Of a stretch of DNA of 64,000 nt, positions 58,173 to 64,000 are shown piece after piece. Under the pieces are notes generated by a model, which worked only from the letters and a program-made list of their open reading frames with translations, did not search any database and had not been told where the DNA came from. Position numbers and translations under genes: made by a program. Numbering within the stretch: position 1 is the stretch's first letter; each line of letters opens with the position of its first letter. This DNA is from Polytrichum commune. Lineage: Eukaryota > Streptophyta > Polytrichopsida > Polytrichales > Polytrichaceae. The stretch covers positions 21,824,001-21,888,000 of the forward strand of contig OX485804.1 in assembly GCA_950295325.1 (NCBI GenBank), written 5' to 3'.

Positions 58173-59984
58173 TTACCCTGTCGAGTTTCGTGAAGTGATC
58201 AACTGAATCCCATATGGGACATCTATAGGTAGACAATCTTTCAAGTACGGTACTTTTGCAAGTATCCACTGATTGTTCAAGTCAGCATCATATGGACATT
58301 GGAACTTGAACACCGGAAGCTGGTAGCATGTGTCCACAGTTTGAGCACGGCTGCAAACTTCTTTGCTTTCGGGTCGGATGTCAATGAACCAAGGGGTGAT
58401 GGCACCATAGCCTTGTGCCACTCCACCGAAGGTCGACAAAGGAGTGACGAATAGAACGTCTGAGAAACTAAGTGTGATCATCTCCGTGAGAGCTTGCCTG
58501 TCTTCCTCGATGTCGTTGAAATGCTGAAGGCTGCCATGGGTCACCTGGATGATGCTCACATCCTCCTTGGCTGGGGGGTTGCGCGTGTACCGCTCCGAGA
58601 GAAACCCATGGAGGCTGGGGAAGAGGGAGGTGATGAAAACCACGGTGTGTGACCTGCGCGTATTGTCTTCTTCAGCAGCAGCAGCTCGCTCTGGAGATTC
58701 GGCAGGTGGAAGGTTAATAATTCTGTTGGAAATGTTTTTTCGAAATGTCTGAGGGTGAGATTCAGCTATGGCGGTGGCGGTGGCTCCAGGCTCAGGCAGA
58801 ATGCCATTGTCAAGAGCGCACTTCATAACCCTCTCAATGACCATGGCATGTGACCTGTTGTACTCCTTTTCACCATCTCGGTAGCGCACTTGAAATCCCA
58901 CACGGCGGTCAGGATGCCGCAAGTAGACGTTGTAAATCTGTTCAATCCTTCGCCACACTTCGTCCGAAGGCAGCATCGAGGTTCGAAGGAGGTGAGTGAG
59001 GGCCATTCTATCGGGGAAGAGTTCTTCTAAGACAGGGTTGAAGGAAGGAATAATGAATAGCTTGGGGAGATAGTAAATACAGCCATCGACGTAAAGCCAT
59101 GGAATGCGACGTAGATAAAATTGCTCCGTGTCACAAAAGAATCTTGCACCCGGCTGGCAGGTGTGATCGTTAGGGCTAAGTGCGTAAATTGATGTTGAGG
59201 TTCCTGATGTTTTCCCTGACCGAGCATCGCCAACTTCCATGTAGAACAGTGCGCTGTTGGACCAATACTTTTGATAATCAGACACATACTGCGGAGTAAA
59301 TTTCTTCTCTGGGTCAAACAGCCACGAGGAGCCTTCGAAGGGCTCACACATAATCCCTGGAACTAGGGTTTCTGCTGGCACCAAAAAAACTCGCTGCGTC
59401 AAAATGGCGTACAGGAGCCCCGAGATCATGGACAACACCTTGTTCCCTAACCCTGCCTTGGGTGAAATTCCCCCAACCAAGAATTTGCAGGCGCTGTCGT
59501 TCCTCTGTGACAAAAAGTACTCCGACATGTTGGCCGCGGTCCCTATTTTCTGTGTACATTCTCGGTGAAGCTTGGAATACTCCTTGAATACCTTCTCCCA
59601 TTTCCTGTTCTGCAATGTGTCCTTCCACAGCGGGGGGAGCTGCTCGCGGCTCTTACATGGGTTCTTTTGGTACCAAAGATCTCTGGCAGTTCCGGTGAAT
59701 TCAGGGGCATCCACCCCTCCCGTGACACGCCTAGTTGCGTTCCGGATAGCTTCGACAAGAGTAGATACGTCTACTATGGATGGGTGGAGAACTTCGTAGG
59801 GAAGCTCTACCGTGGGTTGCACACTGGGTGAGGTTAGAGGAAATATACAGCTGGCGACAAGGATGAGTCCTACCCCTAGAATGGCCACTACACAGATAGT
59901 TCGCACCGAAATGTACTTCGAATGCACCCGGGGCGGCAGCAATTTCTTCATCCGCTGGAGGAACCCAGCGGGTTGGGCTATCAT
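58173..59984 (-). CDS. GT37 xyloglucan-type fucosyltransferase, intronless
   Basis: A single open frame of 603 residues. It is a family GT37 protein: these Golgi type II membrane enzymes add fucose from GDP-fucose to cell-wall polysaccharides or arabinogalactan proteins. A single N-terminal signal-anchor (about 29-50, hydrophobic VVAILGVGLILVA) follows a short basic cytosolic tail. Family motifs present are GLGNKVLSMISGLLYAILTQ with RVFLV, CEPFEGSSWLF, the donor-site-type segment VGFQVRYRDG, and SDVLFVTPLSTFGGVAQGYG near the C-terminus. Many NxS/T sites suit a Golgi lumen location. The acceptor cannot be told from sequence. It starts at the first Met; the Met at 12 is an alternative. The 603 residues are a little longer than Arabidopsis FUT1 as I recall it, largely through the stem region and an insertion around 400-450. 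Confidence 0.9.
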   Translation of the reverse strand: MIAQPAGFLQRMKKLLPPRVHSKYISVRTICVVAILGVGLILVASCIFPLTSPSVQPTVELPYEVLHPSIVDVSTLVEAIRNATRRVTGGVDAPEFTGTARDLWYQKNPCKSREQLPPLWKDTLQNRKWEKVFKEYSKLHRECTQKIGTAANMSEYFLSQRNDSACKFLVGGISPKAGLGNKVLSMISGLLYAILTQRVFLVPAETLVPGIMCEPFEGSSWLFDPEKKFTPQYVSDYQKYWSNSALFYMEVGDARSGKTSGTSTSIYALSPNDHTCQPGARFFCDTEQFYLRRIPWLYVDGCIYYLPKLFIIPSFNPVLEELFPDRMALTHLLRTSMLPSDEVWRRIEQIYNVYLRHPDRRVGFQVRYRDGEKEYNRSHAMVIERVMKCALDNGILPEPGATATAIAESHPQTFRKNISNRIINLPPAESPERAAAAEEDNTRRSHTVVFITSLFPSLHGFLSERYTRNPPAKEDVSIIQVTHGSLQHFNDIEEDRQALTEMITLSFSDVLFVTPLSTFGGVAQGYGAITPWFIDIRPESKEVCSRAQTVDTCYQLPVFKFQCPYDADLNNQWILAKVPYLKDCLPIDVPYGIQLITSRNSTG

Positions 59985-62440
59985 GGTTTTGGCGGAAGCA
60001 TCACATCACTGCTGCCACAGCAAGATGTAAAGTAGCAAGCTGCAGCTGCTGGGTGGCAATAGTGCGAGTTCAAAGTGCTCACCACAAGAAGAAGAAGAGG
60101 AAGGCAAGGATCACGTCATTGTTGATGGCGCTGCTGTGGCGATGCCTCAAAAAGCTCCCTAGGATGCTCATCCGTGATCTCTCTCTCTCTCTCAACCCCC
60201 TTGAATCTAGAAATCCTCTTTATCCTCCATTCTACCCAGATTCCAATCTACCCTGTTGTAATTGGCCAATGCTGAGTTAGTACATGCATACTTCATCTGA
60301 AGCCACAAGTGATCCAAGGCCAGGATCTACACGCAAAACCCTGGCTCACTGTGCAAAATATTGCATCCAATCATGCGCACCTTGAGAACTTCGAGTTAAA
60401 CCTCCACATGGGTCGAAAAACCGCCTCTTGCAATCCCCCAGCATGACCAAAAAACTTCCAAATCTCCTGAATATATATGTCTAAGAAGCAGTCACTGTGC
60501 TCAATGTTGAGACATTCAAGACGAAGTTACCCTTGTATGAACACCCCTGAATGAATCCTGATCCCAGCGCCTCCCGCAGCGAATGGAGAGAACCTCATCA
60601 ACTGCGCAGGAAAGAGGGTAGCTCCACGGGCTCCACAGACAGCTACTGCTCAATTTTTTATTTTTTTGTTAAAAACACCCTCAATGTTCTGAGTCTCGAT
60701 TGCCAAGATAAACCTCTCCAAACTTGGGAAAAACTTGGGGTAGAATGATCCCAAAACGGCGATTTAAGAACCACAAAACTCTTCACCATGCACCCAAAAC
60801 CTCACCGGAGAGACTGAACGGCGCTCAGTGCTCAAACATCCAGGTGCACTCTCAACATCTTGGTTCGGAATCTCCACACACCTGCTCAAAAGGTCCGCAA
60901 TAATGATACCCAAATGTACAACCCCGCCCCGTCCAAAGCCAAAACCTTCATCGCCCCAAAACCTCCTGAACAGTGACCGAATCTCACCGAAAGCCAAGAC
61001 TCTCCTCAGTGTTCCAACATCCACGGCACTAAAGCTAACTTGGCTGCCTGCCAATGAAGAGCTCACCTCAGATTCCCAACACCATCAACACCTCAGAAAA
61101 AGGACAACATCCATCCATCTCCGAATCCGCACACTGCAAGGCGAGCTCGCTCCCCAGATTCTAGATTCCAATCTAAATGACCTTGGAAGCTCGAAATAAG
61201 CTCACAACTCGGCTAGATTGCACAAACTCCGAAATCCGGCACCTACTCCTCACCCCGGCACCAAGACTCTGGACCCACCCAAGAACACCACCACCACTAC
61301 CCTGAAGGGCCTGAACGGACGGGTGCTGCTCGGTACTACTCAAAAAAAGGCAACCTCTCGCCTGGAGATCCAGTTCAAGCTCATCTCATCCCAGAGCAGG
61401 GTGCTAACTTAGGTAAGTAGCGCCTGACAGCAACACGGGCTCCCATCGACGGACGGAGATGGCAGAAAGCACCTCTGCAGCAGAAGTAAGAAAGTATGTT
61501 GTGAGTTTTGGCAGTTACTCCCTTTGCAACCCAGACGGCCAGACAGACAGACAGCCAGCCAGCCAGCCAGGCCAGGCCAGCTAGTTAAGCCCAGTACCCT
61601 CACACATGAGCAGGAGGGGAGGATTCAGCGGATGACGGATTACCAAGTGGAGTGAGGTGCATGGGGCCCCTTGAAGCTCGGCACGATCCACGGATCATGA
61701 CAGTGGCAACCGTCCTGAGTCCTCCAACTGCTCCTCTTCTATGTCTACTTAAGCTAGTTCGGGATGGTGCCGCCCAACGCTTCTCTTCAACTTTGCAGTC
61801 GGCTGGGCTCGCGCTCGGGCTCACGACAACGATAAAATGAGTACTACTTTCTACGCTCAAGTAAGCTTAAGTCAATGCTCTCGTCGTCGATGGTTTTCAG
61901 AGCTGAATATGGTGGTGCGTGCCGGGAACAAGCCCATGACCCGGCGCCCAAGCAAGCGAGTAACCTCACCGAATACATGGAAGAGGTTGAAATTGGCGAA
62001 CAATCGAAAGAGGGAGGGAGGGAGGAAGGGAGAGGGAGGGAGGGAGAGGAAAGATGGGAGTGGATGGGCCCGATCGGTAGCCGGCGGAGGCGCCGGCGTC
62101 GCTGTGGGTGGACTGGCGACCCGCCAGGTGAGTACTATCATGTACGTGGTGGGTACATTTGGGGCTCCTTCCTCCTCCCACCTCCTGGCCCTTGCTTTCT
62201 TTGGCCCTTTCCAGCACCCCATTTCTGGACACATGGCAGCTACCAAGATGCCTCACTTAAACCCTAGGAGCCTACCCCCTCACAGTGCCTGACGACGCAG
62301 GTTCAACTCCCCCCGGCGCCCCCTCACCCTCCCTCCCTTTGCCTACTGCACACTTACTTTCTTTCTTTTATTTAAATAAATAAATACAAATATATTAGTT
62401 GTTCTTTCTGCCCTTACTACTATACACCCCTGCTGAGCTG
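59985..62440. other. Upstream flank of the fucosyltransferase; low-complexity DNA
   Basis: A CT-rich run at about 60178-60193 reads as GA repeat on the gene strand, common in plant leaders. A GACA/GCCA-type tandem lies at about 61536-61582 and a G/A-rich tract at about 62010-62053. Frames within 61600-62300 overlap on both strands and show no domain; a good donor-like GTGAGT at 62126 could be part of an unrecognised transcript. No gene is called. Confidence 0.4.
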
Positions 62441-62444
62441 GCAG

Positions 62445-62625
62445 AGGGTTTTCCATTTCTTTCAAATTTAACTTGAAGGGAGCCCACTCTTGGAGGAGTG
62501 GTGATGAGGCCAATTGCCACCGATGTGTTGCTCTCGGAATGATGGAGATAGAAGCCGATCGAGCTTGCTTACATCCGTAGTTCCTTTCAATGCACTGGAA
62601 CACGTTCCATGAGTCTGCGTCATGT
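62445..62625 (+). repeat. Tandem-family G, separated copy
   Basis: Shares TTTTCCATTTCTTTCAAATT, GATGAGGCCAA, CTTACATCC and CACGTTCCATG with the tandem units at 63223-63640, at greater distance. Confidence 0.55.
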
Positions 62626-62779
62626 GTTAAACGTACGTAGCCCTTTTCAGTTGCTTTTTCTTACTAGGGCACCTCTGTTTGAGTAAGGGTATGTGGTTTG
62701 GTGTGGCTCCAAGAATGGGTACCAAAAACACATGTGATAGAGGAATCGTAACCATTCCAATGAACGAGGAGGACCGACT

Positions 62780-62961
62780 GCTAGTTATAGATGAACCGGT
62801 TGAAGTTCAATACTTCAAGATGATTTAACAAGGATCACTTTAGAGGAGTATGTGGAATGTACTATGAATTAGTAACGAAAAACCAAAAGATCACAATATG
62901 TGACCGGTTGGACTTGGAAACATTAGGATTTTGACCGATTATGCCCAAAATTCTCCCCAGC
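62780..62961 (-). repeat. Dispersed CCGGTT repeat C, copy 4
   Basis: It has the same orientation and boundaries as 5331-5530; both open with GCTAGTTATAGATGAACC and share AAAAGATCAC, GACCGGTTGGACTT and ATTAGGATTTTGACCGATTA. This makes it the most recent-looking partner of copy 1. Confidence 0.7.
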
Positions 62962-63222
62962 TAGTGAACCATTCTAGAAACAAGTAATCAACATAATGTA
63001 AGGGGACGCGGTAAGATGATCGTTTGATGAGCACTAGAATCTTCATTTTGATAATGAATAAGATATCCATATGAGCTCCATAAATTATGATGAAAATGGG
63101 TACGACCTCTGTTTGGATGTTTGTTGACATATCTAGTACTAATTGCGTGTTTCGTATCTTAAGAAAATCGGGCTAGTTGGAGAGAATAACCATTTAAGAC
63201 CCATTTACTCTAGTCCATGTGA

Positions 63223-63640
63223 GCCTTCAACTTGAAGTATGCGAATCTCACCATCTTTGCTCCAAATGTGGAATACATGGTTCTCCCCTAGGGCCTACCA
63301 TGAGTGACCTTTCTTCTACTTTTTCAAATCTAAAAGGGAGGTTAACTTACTCTTAGTATGACGAGGCCAACTAACTTACATCCTTAACCCCTTCAAGGCA
63401 CCGGGTACATGTTCCATGGCTTATGTCACGATTAGTGTATGTGAGCCTCCAATGAGTTGGTATCGATTCAACCACGCCGTTTTTCCAAACATGGAATATA
63501 CAGTTTTCCCCTAGAGCGAGTGATGCTTTTCCATTTTTTTCAAATTTTAAATGGGAGACTGATGACTTACATTCTTGACTCCTTTGAGGCATCGATATAT
63601 TTCCATTGCCTGCATTTATCATAGTCCATGCAGAATTTGG
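63223..63640 (+). repeat. Two tandem units of about 215 bp (family G)
   Basis: Unit 1 is about 63223-63437 and unit 2 about 63438-63640. Both contain GTGAGCCT(C/T)CAA, CAAA(C/T)(A/G)TGGAATA, TTCTCCCCTAG or TTTTCCCCTAG, TTTTTTCAAAT..., AAAAGGGAGGTTAA / AAATGGGAGACTGA and a final TTCAAGGCACCGGG / TTTGAGGCATCGA. The tandem arrangement is clear but only two adjacent copies are visible. Confidence 0.65.
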
Positions 63641-64000
63641 CTAAACACGTACATTGTGTGGTATGGCTTGTGCACTTGAGGATCCATGAGGGGATGGCAT
63701 TGTCTTAAGGTGCATTGTCTTTTAGTGTCAATGTTAGTGAGGATGAGATGTCTTGCATGTATGCTTGATTTGAGTAGGTCGGTTACTTGGTGAACTGCAG
63801 CGCATGTGTTGTGTTATTCCAAGACTTTTAAGGGATTTATGTTCACATAGTGATAGTAGGTGTGGTTTCATCATTTTATGATCAACCAGTAACATTTTAT
63901 ATTTTTGGGTGATGGGTTGAGCATAGACCTCGAACTTTTGTTCACATTTGATAATGGCATTCTGTCAATCCCTCGGTTGTACTCTTATTGTTATTCCTCC
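63641..64000. other. Gene-free end of window
   Basis: AT-rich sequence with no open frame of note and no recognised repeat copy. Confidence 0.5.

Noticed and set aside
61837-62292. Overlapping frames of 96-151 codons on both strands
   Set aside because: Driven by a G/A-rich low-complexity tract that is open on several frames at once.
1-64000. CRISPR array, operon or bacterial contamination
   Set aside because: Spliced genes, plant families, MITEs and LINEs throughout; no regularly spaced direct repeats with unique spacers.

Overview
This window looks like nuclear DNA of a land plant. Supporting evidence is GT-AG introns of roughly 50 to 1400 bp, a plant-type SC35 splicing factor, a LURP-one-related protein, a family GT37 xyloglucan-type fucosyltransferase, and a tRNA-Ala with an upstream TATA element. 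Decayed transposon proteins at 13.5-14.9 kb resemble a family I recall from non-seed plants, so a bryophyte, lycophyte or fern is my best guess. That placement is inference, and I cannot name the species.

The window has two halves. Positions 1-32 kb are AT-rich and gene-poor. They are packed with decayed mobile DNA: a 2.9 kb composite inverted-repeat element carrying a 5'-truncated LINE with a clean 16-bp target duplication; a 994-bp pogo/Tigger-type element with near-perfect terminal repeats and a transposase remnant ending in a consensus PCNA-binding motif; several fold-back MITE families (one nested inside another); and a dispersed CCGGTT-rich repeat that recurs across the window.

From 32 to 60 kb lie six protein genes and one tRNA gene. 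In order: LURP-one-related (+), an unrecognised four-exon coiled-coil protein (-), SC35 (-), a BTB/POZ protein with a cysteine-rich N-terminus (-), exonuclease V (+), tRNA-Ala(UGC) (+), and a GT37 fucosyltransferase (-). Every spliced model given here keeps phase across all junctions. The last 4 kb return to low-complexity and repeat DNA, including a diverged tandem repeat of about 215 bp.

Two observations stand out. SC35 has two homologous 67-nt exons, only 54 nt apart, that encode alternative versions of the end of its RNA-recognition motif. Including both or neither would create an early stop, which is the signature of mutually exclusive splicing with a nonsense safeguard. Exonuclease V has a long C-terminal tail of about seven 13-16-residue repeats, then a canonical-looking SUMO-interacting motif, then a PIP-like box at the extreme end; this would fit recruitment to SUMO-modified PCNA. 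The genes are otherwise unrelated housekeeping, cell-wall and regulatory functions, with no sign of a shared pathway.
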